A stretch of DNA of 64,000 nt from the NCBI GenBank assembly GCA_963805305.1, contig CAWDTM010000002.1, forward strand, positions 558,001 through 622,000. The letters run 5' to 3'. The notes under the pieces were generated by a model. That model had not been told where the DNA came from. It saw nothing but the letters and a program-made list of their open reading frames with translations, and made no database searches. Shown here in pieces: positions 8,032 through 15,061 of the stretch. The DNA is from CAVXEH01 sp963805305 (GTDB taxonomy: Bacteria; Chloroflexota; Limnocylindria; QHBO01). Position 1 is the stretch's first letter; every line of letters starts with the position of its first letter. The position numbers and the translations under genes are program-made.

Positions 8032-9330
8032 ATGCCGAGAACGAAGGTCGCTGCTCGCCCGACCGAGCGGGATGCCGCGCTGGCCGCGCGCATCGGTGAG
8101 CGCATTCGTGAGGCGCGTCGAAGGGCGGGAATGACGCAGCAGACCCTCGCCGGCGACCGCTACACCAAGGCGTACGTGAGCGCCCTCGAAACGGGGATCG
8201 CGCGTCCGTCCATGGTCGCGCTCACGTACCTGTCCGATCGCCTGGGCCTCCCGGCGAGCCACTTCCTCGATGAGCAGCACCCTGCCTGGAGCCGACTCGA
8301 GATCGACATGCACCTCGCCGCGGGCGAGTGGCAGGCAGCGGCGGACGGGTATCGATCGATGCTGGACCAGCCGCTCGACGATCCTGCGCGCGCCGAGGCG
8401 CTCCGCGGACTCGCCGAGGCGGAGGCCCGTCTGGACCACGGCCGCGCGGCCGTCGCGGCGGGGGCGGAGGCGGCCCGCCTGTTCGGCGAGCTGGGTCGGC
8501 CCACAGACGAGGCGCTCGCTCGCTACTGGCTCGCGTACGGCCTCTACGAATCCGACAACGAGGCTGACGCACGCAGCCTGCTGACGACCCTGCTCCAGCG
8601 CGTCCGCGATGGCCTGATCGTGGAGCCGGACTTCGAGATGCGCCTCCTCATGGCGCTCGCATCGGTGGAGTCCCGTTCCGGCGGCTACCACGAGTCGCTC
8701 GGATACCTCGAAGCCGCGCGCGGCATGGCAGCCGATCTCGACGACCGGCGGCGGGCGACGTTCCTCTTCGGGCTGGCGGTCAGCTATCGCGAGACCGGCG
8801 ACCTCGAGGCCGCGATCCGTGCGGGCACGCAGGCCATGGCGCTGTACCGGGCCGCCGGGGCGGACCTCGAAAGTGCCTCTATCGAGAACGACCTGGCCCT
8901 CGCCTACGTGGCGTCCGGCAACATCGAACGCGCGCGCGAGCTCGCGGAACAGGCGCATCGGGAGGCGGAGGAGGCAGGCGACGATCGGCTGCTGGCCGCA
9001 ATCCTCGAAACGGAGGCGCAGATCGCGGCTGCTGCCGGGGATCGACCGGGCGCGCAGATCCTGGCGGATCGCTCCGCGGAGCTGGCTCGGGCCACCGGGA
9101 ATCGGCTGGCGCTGATGGCGTCGGTCCTGACCGGGGCGCGAATGCTGCGCGACGACGGGGATGTTGCGACCGCCGAGGCGCGCTTCGCAGAGGCCGCCGC
9201 GCTGGCGCGCGAAGGCGGGTCGGCCGGTCGTCTGCGGGACGTGCTTCGGGAGTGGGCGGACCTGCGGGCCGGCCATGGCGACCACCGCGGCGCGTACGAG
9301 CTTTCGCGGGAAGCGCTCGAAGTCAATTGA
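8032..9330 (+). CDS. XRE-family regulator with C-terminal TPR array
   Basis: 432 residues. The N-terminus (about 18-75) is a Cro/C1-type helix-turn-helix: RIGERIREARRRAGMTQQTLAGDRYTKAYVSALETG. The remainder is a set of tetratricopeptide-type helical pairs. This layout resembles RRNPP-like or SinR/Rgg-like regulators whose TPR superhelix binds a ligand, often a peptide; the ligand here is unknown. TACACT at 8020-8025 ends 6 nt before ATG 8032, with no Shine-Dalgarno, so the message is probably leaderless. Longer in-frame starts upstream would place coding sequence across this promoter. Confidence 0.82.
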   Translation: MPRTKVAARPTERDAALAARIGERIREARRRAGMTQQTLAGDRYTKAYVSALETGIARPSMVALTYLSDRLGLPASHFLDEQHPAWSRLEIDMHLAAGEWQAAADGYRSMLDQPLDDPARAEALRGLAEAEARLDHGRAAVAAGAEAARLFGELGRPTDEALARYWLAYGLYESDNEADARSLLTTLLQRVRDGLIVEPDFEMRLLMALASVESRSGGYHESLGYLEAARGMAADLDDRRRATFLFGLAVSYRETGDLEAAIRAGTQAMALYRAAGADLESASIENDLALAYVASGNIERARELAEQAHREAEEAGDDRLLAAILETEAQIAAAAGDRPGAQILADRSAELARATGNRLALMASVLTGARMLRDDGDVATAEARFAEAAALAREGGSAGRLRDVLREWADLRAGHGDHRGAYELSREALEVN

Positions 9331-9333
9331 GTA

Positions 9334-9363
9334 TTGACATGTGCGGTGCGGTGCCCTTAGGCT
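9334..9363 (+). promoter_or_regulatory. Strong sigma-70-type promoter for a candidate small RNA
   Basis: TTGACA at 9334-9339, 18-bp spacer, TAGGCT at 9358-9363. The -10 matches the TANNNT form seen before many genes here. It begins just after the stop of the XRE-TPR gene and points towards a hairpin terminator about 100 bp downstream, with no co-directional gene following. Confidence 0.55.
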
Positions 9364-9369
9364 GACCGC

Positions 9370-9470
9370 AACCCGGTTGGATGGGCACACGTTGCTGGGG
9401 GGCGGCGTACCAGCCGTGGACGACGGGGGAAAGGGATCGGAGAGCGGGCACTTCTCCGATCCCTTCCTGT
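9370..9470 (+). ncRNA. Candidate ~100-nt small RNA between convergent genes
   Basis: A transcript starting about 7 nt after TAGGCT would run about 95-100 nt and end at a perfect 11-bp inverted repeat (9433-9443 with 9453-9463) followed by TTCCTG. Within it CAACCCGGTTG and CCGT-GGACG-ACGG can form small stems. The next downstream gene is on the opposite strand, so this is not a leader. I do not recognise a known family; it lacks the SRP core motif and known riboswitch cores. A short in-frame ORF crosses the terminator and looks non-coding. Confidence 0.45.
9433..9463. terminator. Intrinsic terminator (possibly bidirectional)
   Basis: GGGATCGGAGA at 9433-9443 pairs perfectly with TCTCCGATCCC at 9453-9463 around a 9-nt loop, followed on the plus strand by a pyrimidine-rich TTCCTGTTGTT. 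It lies between the convergent XRE-TPR/sRNA unit and the gene ending at 9498, and could stop transcription from both sides. Confidence 0.65.
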
Positions 9471-9497
9471 TGTTCCACGCCGGGTTGGCCGTCGGCG

Positions 9498-10082
9498 CTA
9501 GGAGGCTGGCGGCACGACCGTGAACGAGCCCGCCGCAAGCGGCTCGGCCGTCGGGTCCAGGTAGACGCGCAGCACGAAGTCGCCGGTGCCGAACGCGTCG
9601 ATGAGCCCGTCGGTGGTAACGAGGTACGCGATGACCGGACGGTCCGGGAGTGTCTGCTGCGCCTGCGGGGCCTGGACCTGCTCGAGCCCCTCGGCGGTGA
9701 CGCGCAGCACCTCGACATACACCGTTGGCTGCCCGACCGCAGCTGGCAGCCGCACGGAATAGGCGAACGGCTCGCCGGCCCGGAACCGCGTCGTGAGCTC
9801 GGCAGCCTCGCCGGAGGCGTGGTCGATGGCCGTGCCGAACGCCACGGGCAGCGGCGAGGGTCCGGGTGAGCCGGTGGCCGCGGCCGTGCCCGCATCGCGG
9901 CCCGGCCGGCCGACGATCAGGGCCACGAATACCAGGAGCCCCAGCACCGCCACCCATCCGAGCGCGGGCGCAGCCCATCCGGGGAGGCGACCGTCCCGGC
10001 GACGTGCCATGGCACCGCGCGCGGGGCCCGGCGCAGAGCCGGGCATAGCCTGGGGACGCCGGCGACCGCCACGGAACGGCAT
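9498..10082 (-). CDS. Single-pass membrane-anchored extracytoplasmic protein
   Basis: 194 residues. A basic N-terminal segment of about 45 residues precedes one transmembrane helix (WAAPALGWVAVLGLLVFVALIVG). The rest, about 120 residues, is an extracytoplasmic beta-rich domain starting with a Ser/Pro/Gly linker. No family is recognised. TAGGAT (complement of 10092-10097) ends 9 nt before ATG 10082, with no Shine-Dalgarno. It is divergent from the DUF3090 gene over only 28 bp. Internal methionines at about residues 13 and 25 are alternative starts. Confidence 0.65.
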   Translation of the reverse strand: MPFRGGRRRPQAMPGSAPGPARGAMARRRDGRLPGWAAPALGWVAVLGLLVFVALIVGRPGRDAGTAAATGSPGPSPLPVAFGTAIDHASGEAAELTTRFRAGEPFAYSVRLPAAVGQPTVYVEVLRVTAEGLEQVQAPQAQQTLPDRPVIAYLVTTDGLIDAFGTGDFVLRVYLDPTAEPLAAGSFTVVPPAS

Positions 10083-10110
10083 CAGGTCGCCATCCTAGTA
10101 CGATGGGCGC
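10083..10110. promoter_or_regulatory. 28-bp bidirectional promoter with adjoining -10 boxes
   Basis: The spacer between divergent ATG 10082 and ATG 10111 contains ATCCTA (10092-10097; TAGGAT leftwards) and TACGAT (10099-10104; rightwards), separated by one base. The rightward box ends 6 nt and the leftward one 9 nt before its start codon. Neither start has a Shine-Dalgarno, so both messages should have almost no 5' leader. Confidence 0.6.
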
Positions 10111-10647
10111 ATGTCCCGACGCCTCTTCCTCTTCGATCGCCCGGACCATTTCGTGGCCGGCGTGGTGGGCGAGCCGGGCAATCGGGCCTTCTACCTCCAG
10201 GCCAGGCAGGATCGTGCCGTGGTGAGCGTGGGGCTCGAGAAGACTCAGGTCGCTGCGCTCGCGCAACGTGTCGGCGAGCTCCTCGTCGCCGTGGGGCAGG
10301 GGGGCGACACGGCGATCACCGGTGGCGGGCCGGCGCAGCACCTCGAGGAGCCCATCGTCGAGGTCTTCCGAGTGGGGGTGCTCACCCTGGGATGGGATCC
10401 CGAGGAGATGTCGCTCTTCGTCGAGGCGCGGCCGGTCAACGAGGACGGCGATTACCCCGAGGTGGCCGATGAGGAGACCGAGGGGCCGGATGTTTTGCGG
10501 GTCCGGATGGACGTGCCCGCGGCACGGCGCTTCGCGATCGCGGCGAGTGCGCTCGTCGCTGCGGGTCGACCTGCGTGCCCGTTCTGCGGGCAGCCACTTG
10601 ACCCATCCGGGCATTTCTGTCCCCGGATGAACGGTCACCTCAACTGA
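10111..10647 (+). CDS. DUF3090 family protein
   Basis: 178 residues matching the DUF3090 family, conserved in Actinomycetota and some Chloroflexota. The C-terminus carries a zinc-ribbon-like pair, CPFC and HFCP (about residues 156-173: ACPFCGQPLDPSGHFCPRMNGH). In Actinobacteria the gene commonly neighbours a histidine-phosphatase family gene. Here it is 17 bp upstream of a different phosphatase, a protein-tyrosine/dual-specificity type. Biochemical role is unknown. TACGAT ends 6 nt before ATG, giving a leaderless start. Confidence 0.82.
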   Translation: MSRRLFLFDRPDHFVAGVVGEPGNRAFYLQARQDRAVVSVGLEKTQVAALAQRVGELLVAVGQGGDTAITGGGPAQHLEEPIVEVFRVGVLTLGWDPEEMSLFVEARPVNEDGDYPEVADEETEGPDVLRVRMDVPAARRFAIAASALVAAGRPACPFCGQPLDPSGHFCPRMNGHLN

Positions 10648-10664
10648 CCGGCAGGGAGGCCGGC

Positions 10665-11300
10665 GTGACGCGCTCTGTGCCGCACGACGACCGGCGACGG
10701 AGCGCGCCGCTCGAGCAGGCGAACGGCGAGCGACCCTACCGCCTGGACTGGATCGACGCCCACGACCTGGCGGATGGCGCCCGGGGTCGCCTCGGGCTCA
10801 CCTTCCTGCCGGGGAAGCACGGCGGATCGGACCGCTACCCCGGGCTGACCTACGCACGCGACCTGGCCGATGACCTCGCGGTGCTCCGCGCCACCGGGGT
10901 GCGGCTCCTGCTGCTCCTGGTCGAGGACCACGAGCTGCGCCGGTGGGGCGACCCCGCCATCGTCGAGGTGGCGCGGCTCCGGGGAATCGTGATTCGTCGG
11001 CACCCCCTGCCCGACGGTTCCCCTCCAGCCTCGGCGGAGGAGATGCGATCTCTGATCGAAGCGCTGCGCGTGGAGCGCGAGCGTCGCGATGTCGCGGTCG
11101 CGTGCATGGGCGGCGTGGGTCGAACGGGAACGGTGGCAGCCTGCGCCCTCGTGGAGGGCGGCATGGCCGCGGATGCGGCGATCAGGTTCGTGCGCCGAGT
11201 GCGCCATCCCGATGCGGTCGAGACCGAGGACCAGCGTGCGTTCGTCGAACGGTACGCGCGCGGGCATCGCGGTGCCGCACGCGTCGTTGAGGGAGCCTAG
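10665..11300 (+). CDS. Dual-specificity/tyrosine protein phosphatase (CDKN3-like)
   Basis: 211 residues. The catalytic P-loop is CMGGVGRTGT, with C147 and R153 (Cx5R) followed by T, diagnostic of cysteine-dependent phosphatases. The general acid is probably a conserved Asp in the preceding loop (HPLPDGSPP). Substrates may be phosphoproteins or other phosphoesters. The GTG start at 10665 has GGGAGG upstream and lies 17 bp after the DUF3090 stop, so they form an operon. Its TAG overlaps the TAG of the convergent marR-type gene in CTAG (11297-11300). Confidence 0.85.
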   Translation: MTRSVPHDDRRRSAPLEQANGERPYRLDWIDAHDLADGARGRLGLTFLPGKHGGSDRYPGLTYARDLADDLAVLRATGVRLLLLLVEDHELRRWGDPAIVEVARLRGIVIRRHPLPDGSPPASAEEMRSLIEALRVERERRDVAVACMGGVGRTGTVAACALVEGGMAADAAIRFVRRVRHPDAVETEDQRAFVERYARGHRGAARVVEGA

Positions 11301-11869
11301 TCGACGGCGACCGGCACCTTCTCGACCGGGTGGAGGGGCGGCCCCGCCTGCTCGACGGAGATCAGGAACCGACGGAGCAGGGCATTGAGCTGCTCCTTTT
11401 CGTCGAGCGTGAGGGCCGACGCGATGAGCGCCTCCTTGGTGGCCTGGGCATCGGTGGAGGTCTGCCAGGCCTGCCAGCCCGCATCGGTGAGCGTGACGTG
11501 GAGCCCTCGGCGGTCCGACGGATCAGGCTGGCGGCGGATGAGACCGGCGGCCTCCATCCGGTCGAGCCGGTTGGTCATGGCACCGCTGGAGAGCCCCATC
11601 TCGCCGGCCAGCTGACCGGGAGACCGACGGTACGGCGGCCCGGAACGACGCAGCGCTCCAAGGAGGCGCCATTCACCGCGGTTGAGGTGGTGGGAGGTCA
11701 GCGTCTCCTCCATGGCATGGTCCAGGTGTCGGGCGATCTTCTGGATGCGCTCGACGATGCCCTCCGTGGCCAGGTCGAGGTCCGGGAGCTCGCGCTTCCA
11801 GATCTCGAGCATGGCGTCGACGTTGTCGCAATCCACCGCGAGGGGAGCGGATGCCGAACGTCTGCTCAT
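11297..11869 (-). CDS. MarR-family transcriptional regulator
   Basis: 190 residues from ATG 11869; a GTG at 11884 would add five residues. It has the MarR winged helix-turn-helix: helices around LNRGEWRLLGALRRSG, recognition region SPGQLAGEMGLSSGAMTNRLDRMEAAGLIRR, and wing PDPSDRRGLHVTLTDAG. MarR proteins are dimeric repressors usually released by small ligands or oxidation. Two related palindromes upstream (11894-11905 and 11950-11961) are likely its operators, which would give autoregulation and control of the divergent small gene. Confidence 0.88.
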   Translation of the reverse strand: MSRRSASAPLAVDCDNVDAMLEIWKRELPDLDLATEGIVERIQKIARHLDHAMEETLTSHHLNRGEWRLLGALRRSGPPYRRSPGQLAGEMGLSSGAMTNRLDRMEAAGLIRRQPDPSDRRGLHVTLTDAGWQAWQTSTDAQATKEALIASALTLDEKEQLNALLRRFLISVEQAGPPLHPVEKVPVAVD

Positions 11870-11893
11870 GCCAGGATTCTCCACGTAAAGTGT

Positions 11894-11905
11894 CTTGACG
11901 TCAAG
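11894..11905. promoter_or_regulatory. MarR-type operator, perfect palindrome
   Basis: CTTGACGTCAAG is a perfect 12-bp palindrome lying 24 bp upstream of the MarR start codon. ACGTAAAG at 11883-11890 just next to it repeats part of the second site. Position and symmetry fit binding by a winged-helix dimer. Confidence 0.6.
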
Positions 11906-11949
11906 CGATTCACGCGCTACAGTACGCGCACTAGTTCGACGTGGAGATA

Positions 11950-11961
11950 CTTGACGTAAAG
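11950..11961. promoter_or_regulatory. Second MarR-type operator, near-palindrome
   Basis: CTTGACGTAAAG matches the first operator at 11 of 12 positions. It lies 56 bp from it (start to start) and about 40 bp upstream of the divergent 73-residue gene. The spacing suggests one site per promoter in the divergent intergenic region. Confidence 0.55.
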
Positions 11962-12000
11962 GCAGCGATCGCCGTCAGGGCGGTCGGAGGGCGAACCGCG

Positions 12001-12222
12001 ATGTACTTCGAAGCATTTGATCCAGAGCTCCTGCGGCTGCACGGCGACCTCCTGGCCGCTGAGCTGCGCGCGACGATGGCCGCCGGAGCGAGGTCGGCAG
12101 GCGTGGCGGCCGCCCGACGCTGGCTCGGCGCACGGCTCGTCCGGGCGGGTGAGGCCTTGGCGACCGACGCATCGGTCCAACGGGTGGCTCGCTCGGCTCG
12201 GGCGGGGCAGCAGGCTCGGTGA
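12001..12222 (+). CDS. Small helical protein divergent from the MarR gene
   Basis: 73 residues, Ala/Arg-rich and predicted mostly helical (MYFEAFDPELLRLHGDLLAAE ... then RRWLGARLVRAGEALATD). It has no transmembrane segment, no cysteines and no recognised family. ATG 12001 has GGAGGG at the right distance. An upstream in-frame GTG at 11941 would translate through the operator and is not favoured. Its position opposite the MarR gene with paired operators implies it is under MarR control. Confidence 0.6.
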   Translation: MYFEAFDPELLRLHGDLLAAELRATMAAGARSAGVAAARRWLGARLVRAGEALATDASVQRVARSARAGQQAR

Positions 12223-12257
12223 CCGCGCGGCGTTGACGGGGCACGGCATCATGAGCC

Positions 12258-13391
12258 GTGCGCTACGACGCGATCGTGATCGGCCTGGGGGGAATGGGCA
12301 GCGCCACCGCGGCACACCTGGCCCGCCGCGGCTGGCGCGTCCTGGGACTTGAGCAGTTCGACCTGCTCCACGAGCGAGGTTCGTCGCACGGGCTGACCAG
12401 GATCATCCGCCTCGCGTATCACGAGGATCCCTCGTATGTGCCCCTCCTGCGGCGTGCATACGACCTGTGGCATGCCCTCGAGGCCGAGAGCGGGGAGCGG
12501 CTGCTGGTCACGACCGGGAGCGTCGAGGGTGGACCCGAGGACGGATCCACCTTTCGGGGCGCCCTCGCTGCGGCCGCGCTGCACGACCTGCCGCACGAGG
12601 TCCTCGACGCGGCAGCGCTCGCGACGCGTTTTCCGGCCTATCGGGGCTTCCCACCCACGATCCGCGCGGTGTTCCAGCCAGATGGTGGCTTTCTCCTCGC
12701 GGAGCGGTGCGTGCTGGCGCACGTCAATGCAGCGCTCCGTCATGGCGCCGAGCTGCGATTCCGCGAACCGGCGCTGGCGTGGGAACGGACCGGGCAGGGT
12801 GGCGTGCGCGTGACGACCGCCGGCGGCGAGGATGAGGCGGATCGGCTGGTCATCTGCGGAGGAGCGTGGGCGGGCCGGCTGGTCCCGGCGGTGCGATCGG
12901 TCGTTTCGCCGGAACGGCAGGTCCTGGCGTGGCTGCAGCCGACGCGGCCCGAGTGGTTTGATGCGTCTGTCTTCCCGGTCTTCCTCCTCGATGTCGAGGA
13001 GGGCAGCTACTACGGCTTCCCGGTTCACGACGTACCGGGATTCAAGTTCGGGCGCTATCACCACCGCGGGGAAGCCATCGACCCCGATACTCCTGACCGT
13101 TCCGCGGGACCCGAGGACGAGACGCTGCTGCGCTCGTTCGCGGAGCGCTATTTTCCCGACGGTGCCGGGCCGACCGTGATGCTCAAGGCATGCATCTTCA
13201 CGAACACTCCCGACGAGCATTTCATCCTGGACGTTCTGCCGGATGCGCCGCAGGTCAGCGTGGCGGCCGGGTTCAGCGGCCACGGCTTCAAGTTCTGCTC
13301 CGTCGTGGGCGAGGTGATGGCCGACCTGGCCATGCACGGTTCGACGAGCCACGATATCGGCCTCTTCGGGCTGGCACGCTTCCGCGCCTGA
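12258..13391 (+). CDS. solA: N-methyl-L-tryptophan oxidase / monomeric sarcosine oxidase-like flavoenzyme
   Basis: 377 residues, normal for the MSOX/SolA family, which oxidatively demethylates N-methyl amino acids to give formaldehyde and H2O2. The N-terminal FAD-binding motif is DAIVIGLGGMGSATAAHLA. The covalent-flavin cysteine is C312 in KACIFTNTPDEHF, the family signature, and GFSGHGFKF near the C-terminus is also characteristic. Substrate choice between sarcosine and N-methyltryptophan cannot be read here. GTG 12258 is placed directly at the Rossmann strand; no Shine-Dalgarno is visible. Confidence 0.88.
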   Translation: MRYDAIVIGLGGMGSATAAHLARRGWRVLGLEQFDLLHERGSSHGLTRIIRLAYHEDPSYVPLLRRAYDLWHALEAESGERLLVTTGSVEGGPEDGSTFRGALAAAALHDLPHEVLDAAALATRFPAYRGFPPTIRAVFQPDGGFLLAERCVLAHVNAALRHGAELRFREPALAWERTGQGGVRVTTAGGEDEADRLVICGGAWAGRLVPAVRSVVSPERQVLAWLQPTRPEWFDASVFPVFLLDVEEGSYYGFPVHDVPGFKFGRYHHRGEAIDPDTPDRSAGPEDETLLRSFAERYFPDGAGPTVMLKACIFTNTPDEHFILDVLPDAPQVSVAAGFSGHGFKFCSVVGEVMADLAMHGSTSHDIGLFGLARFRA

Positions 13392-13405
13392 AACCGGTCG
13401 CCGGA

Positions 13406-13422
13406 AGTACCCCGGGGGTACT
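13406..13422. repeat. Perfect hairpin downstream of the oxidase gene
   Basis: AGTACCCC (13406-13413), one G, GGGGTACT (13415-13422): an 8-bp perfect stem with a one-base centre, 14 bp after the oxidase stop. There is no T-run, so it could be a weak terminator or a protein-binding palindrome. Confidence 0.4.
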
Positions 13423-13509
13423 GCACCGCACCGCACCTGGTCGGTTCGGTGGGGTTGCCGCGAGGGACCCCGAATGCCAGAGGTACTAGTTCGCCATAGG
13501 CGGTTCGGG

Positions 13510-13527
13510 GTAGGAGATCCATCCTAC
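13510..13527. promoter_or_regulatory. Inverted repeat just upstream of the surface-protein start
   Basis: GTAGGA (13510-13515), GATCCA, TCCTAC (13522-13527), ending 4 bp before GTG 13532. It could be an operator or a hairpin in the leader that affects initiation. If ATG 13562 is the true start it lies 34 bp upstream. Confidence 0.35.
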
Positions 13528-13531
13528 CGGC

Positions 13532-14512
13532 GTGATCCGCAACACATGGAATGCAACCCCGATGAACCGCAGAGAGCGACTCAACGACCTCAGCCCGACC
13601 CGTCGAGCGCTCCTCGGCGCGGGCATCGCAACGCTTGCCTTCTCCCTGGTCCTGAGCATTGCCCCGGCATGGGCGAAGAACAGCAATGCCGGGACCGTCA
13701 AGCTCCACGACGTGACGAGCGGGGAGGATGCGTCCGACACCGGGAACGAGCCCCACCTGTGCACGTTCACGGTGGTCTTCTATTACCCCGACGAGGACCA
13801 GACCGGGACCTGGGAGATCAAGGCCAAGGCGCCTACCCCTGGCGGCATCGTCGCCTCCGGCGACTACGACGCCTCGACGAACGGAACCGACGAGACCGAT
13901 CCCATAACCCTGGATGCCGGGCACTATAAGCTGGAGTACACGCCCGCTGGCGCGGACAACAGCAAGAACAAGACCTTCTGGGTCGATGCGTGCGGCGCGG
14001 CCGATGCCTCGGCGACTCCCTCGGAGGACCCGAGCACCCCGCCCAGCGAGGACCCGAGCACCCCGCCCAGCGAGGACCCGAGCACCCCGCCCAGCGAGGA
14101 CCCGAGCACCCCGCCCAGCGAGGACCCGAGCACCCCGCCCAGCGAGGACCCGAGCACCCCGCCCAGCGAGGACCCGAGCACCCCGCCCAGCGAGGACCCG
14201 AGCACCCCGCCCAGCGAGGACCCGAGCACCCCGCCCAGCGAGGACCCGAGCACCCCGCCGGCCCAGGACACGAGTCCCACGCCAACCCCTGATCCGACTG
14301 AAGGTGCCGTAGAGGCGATCACCGGCTCGAGCGCACCGTCGGCCAGCCCGGCCGCGGGCACGCCGACCGGCGAGGGGACCACCGACCAGCTTCCGAACAC
14401 CTCTGTCAGCGATACCGTCACCCTGACGAGCCTGCTGACCGCGCTGGGCCTGCTGATGATCATCGGCGCCCACCCATTCATCCGTCGCTCGGCGCATGCG
14501 GATCGCGCCTGA
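13532..14512 (+). CDS. Secreted LPNTS-type cell-wall-anchored protein with a tandem-repeat stalk
   Basis: 326 residues from GTG 13532 (ATG 13562 is an alternative). A signal peptide ends near APAWA-KNSN. A globular domain of about 95 residues with two cysteines (HLCTF, VDACG) is followed by ten 8-residue repeats of SEDPSTPP, then a Ser/Pro/Thr linker. The end is a sorting signal: LPNTS, a hydrophobic helix (LTSLLTALGLLMIIGAHPF) and a basic tail RRSAHADRA. The repeat is a flexible, hydrophilic stalk exposing the domain. No sortase gene lies in the window. A strong terminator follows. Confidence 0.8.
   Translation: MIRNTWNATPMNRRERLNDLSPTRRALLGAGIATLAFSLVLSIAPAWAKNSNAGTVKLHDVTSGEDASDTGNEPHLCTFTVVFYYPDEDQTGTWEIKAKAPTPGGIVASGDYDASTNGTDETDPITLDAGHYKLEYTPAGADNSKNKTFWVDACGAADASATPSEDPSTPPSEDPSTPPSEDPSTPPSEDPSTPPSEDPSTPPSEDPSTPPSEDPSTPPSEDPSTPPSEDPSTPPSEDPSTPPAQDTSPTPTPDPTEGAVEAITGSSAPSASPAAGTPTGEGTTDQLPNTSVSDTVTLTSLLTALGLLMIIGAHPFIRRSAHADRA
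14021..14260 (+). repeat. Ten in-frame 24-bp tandem repeats (minisatellite)
   Basis: Ten units of 24 bp each encode SEDPSTPP. The GAG codon recurs at 14024, 14048, 14072 and so on to 14240. Units 2 to 9 are identical at DNA level; the first differs in its serine codon and the tenth in its last codon. The uniformity implies recent expansion or homogenisation, and copy number probably varies between strains without breaking the frame. Confidence 0.9.
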
Positions 14513-14547
14513 CGGGAGCGGGGCTGTGTGTGCCCCTCAGCCCTGCG

Positions 14548-14589
14548 AACACGCCGGCCCCCTGCCCGGGCCGGCGTGTTCCTTTCTTC
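14548..14589 (+). terminator. Strong intrinsic terminator after the surface-protein gene
   Basis: AACACGCCGGCCC (14548-14560) pairs perfectly over 13 bp with 14568-14580 around a 7-nt loop, followed by CCTTTCTTC. It lies 36 bp after the stop codon and insulates msrB. Confidence 0.8.
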
Positions 14590-14647
14590 ACGCTTGCGTC
14601 ATGTTCGCGACATCGGTCCTGCACGCGCTGCGGTGCACAATGTGGCC

Positions 14648-15061
14648 ATGCAGAAGTTGACGAAGTCTGACGTTGCGTGGGCCCAGCAGCTCACCGCCGA
14701 GCAGTACCGCGTCCTACGCCAGAAGGGCACCGAGCGTGCCTTCAGCGGTGTGTACTGGGACGAGCACCGGCCGGGCGTGTACCGGTGTGCCGGATGCGGG
14801 AACGAGCTCTTCAGCTCCGACACCAAGTACGACTCTCGCTCGGGCTGGCCGAGCTTCTTCGCGCCGGCCGCGCCCGACGCCGTGGAGGAGGAGACGGACC
14901 GCGCCTTCCTCATGACCCGGACGGAGGTGACGTGCAGCCAGTGCGGGGGGCACCTCGGCCACGTGTTCCCCGACGGTCCGAGGCCGACGGGCCTGCGCTA
15001 CTGCATCAACTCCGCGGCGCTCACCCTGGAGCCCAGGGCATCGTCAGAGGACGAGACGTAG
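14648..15061 (+). CDS. msrB: Peptide-methionine (R)-S-oxide reductase
   Basis: 137 residues. MsrB reduces the R-sulfoxide of methionine in proteins using thioredoxin. The zinc site is complete: CAGC (47, 50) and CSQC (96, 99). The catalytic cysteine is C119 in RYCINSAAL. The start is ATG 14648; CACAAT at 14636-14641 ends 6 nt before it and there is no Shine-Dalgarno. Its last 41 bp overlap the convergent nuclease-helicase gene. Confidence 0.95.
   Translation: MQKLTKSDVAWAQQLTAEQYRVLRQKGTERAFSGVYWDEHRPGVYRCAGCGNELFSSDTKYDSRSGWPSFFAPAAPDAVEEETDRAFLMTRTEVTCSQCGGHLGHVFPDGPRPTGLRYCINSAALTLEPRASSEDET

Noticed and set aside
9381..9869. Plus-strand frame through the small-RNA region and into the gene at 9498
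   Set aside because: It crosses the terminator hairpin and lies antisense to a protein with a clear transmembrane segment.
11941..12000. GTG 11941 as start of the small gene divergent from marR
   Set aside because: It would translate through the second operator; ATG 12001 has a proper GGAGGG site.
14021..14260. Regular repeats suggesting a CRISPR array
   Set aside because: The units are directly adjacent with no spacers and are in frame inside a surface-protein gene.
13833..14497. Long minus-strand frames across the tandem repeat
   Set aside because: They are mirror products of the 24-bp repeat (VLGSSLGG- and RVLAGRGA-type strings); the plus-strand frame has a signal peptide and sorting signal.
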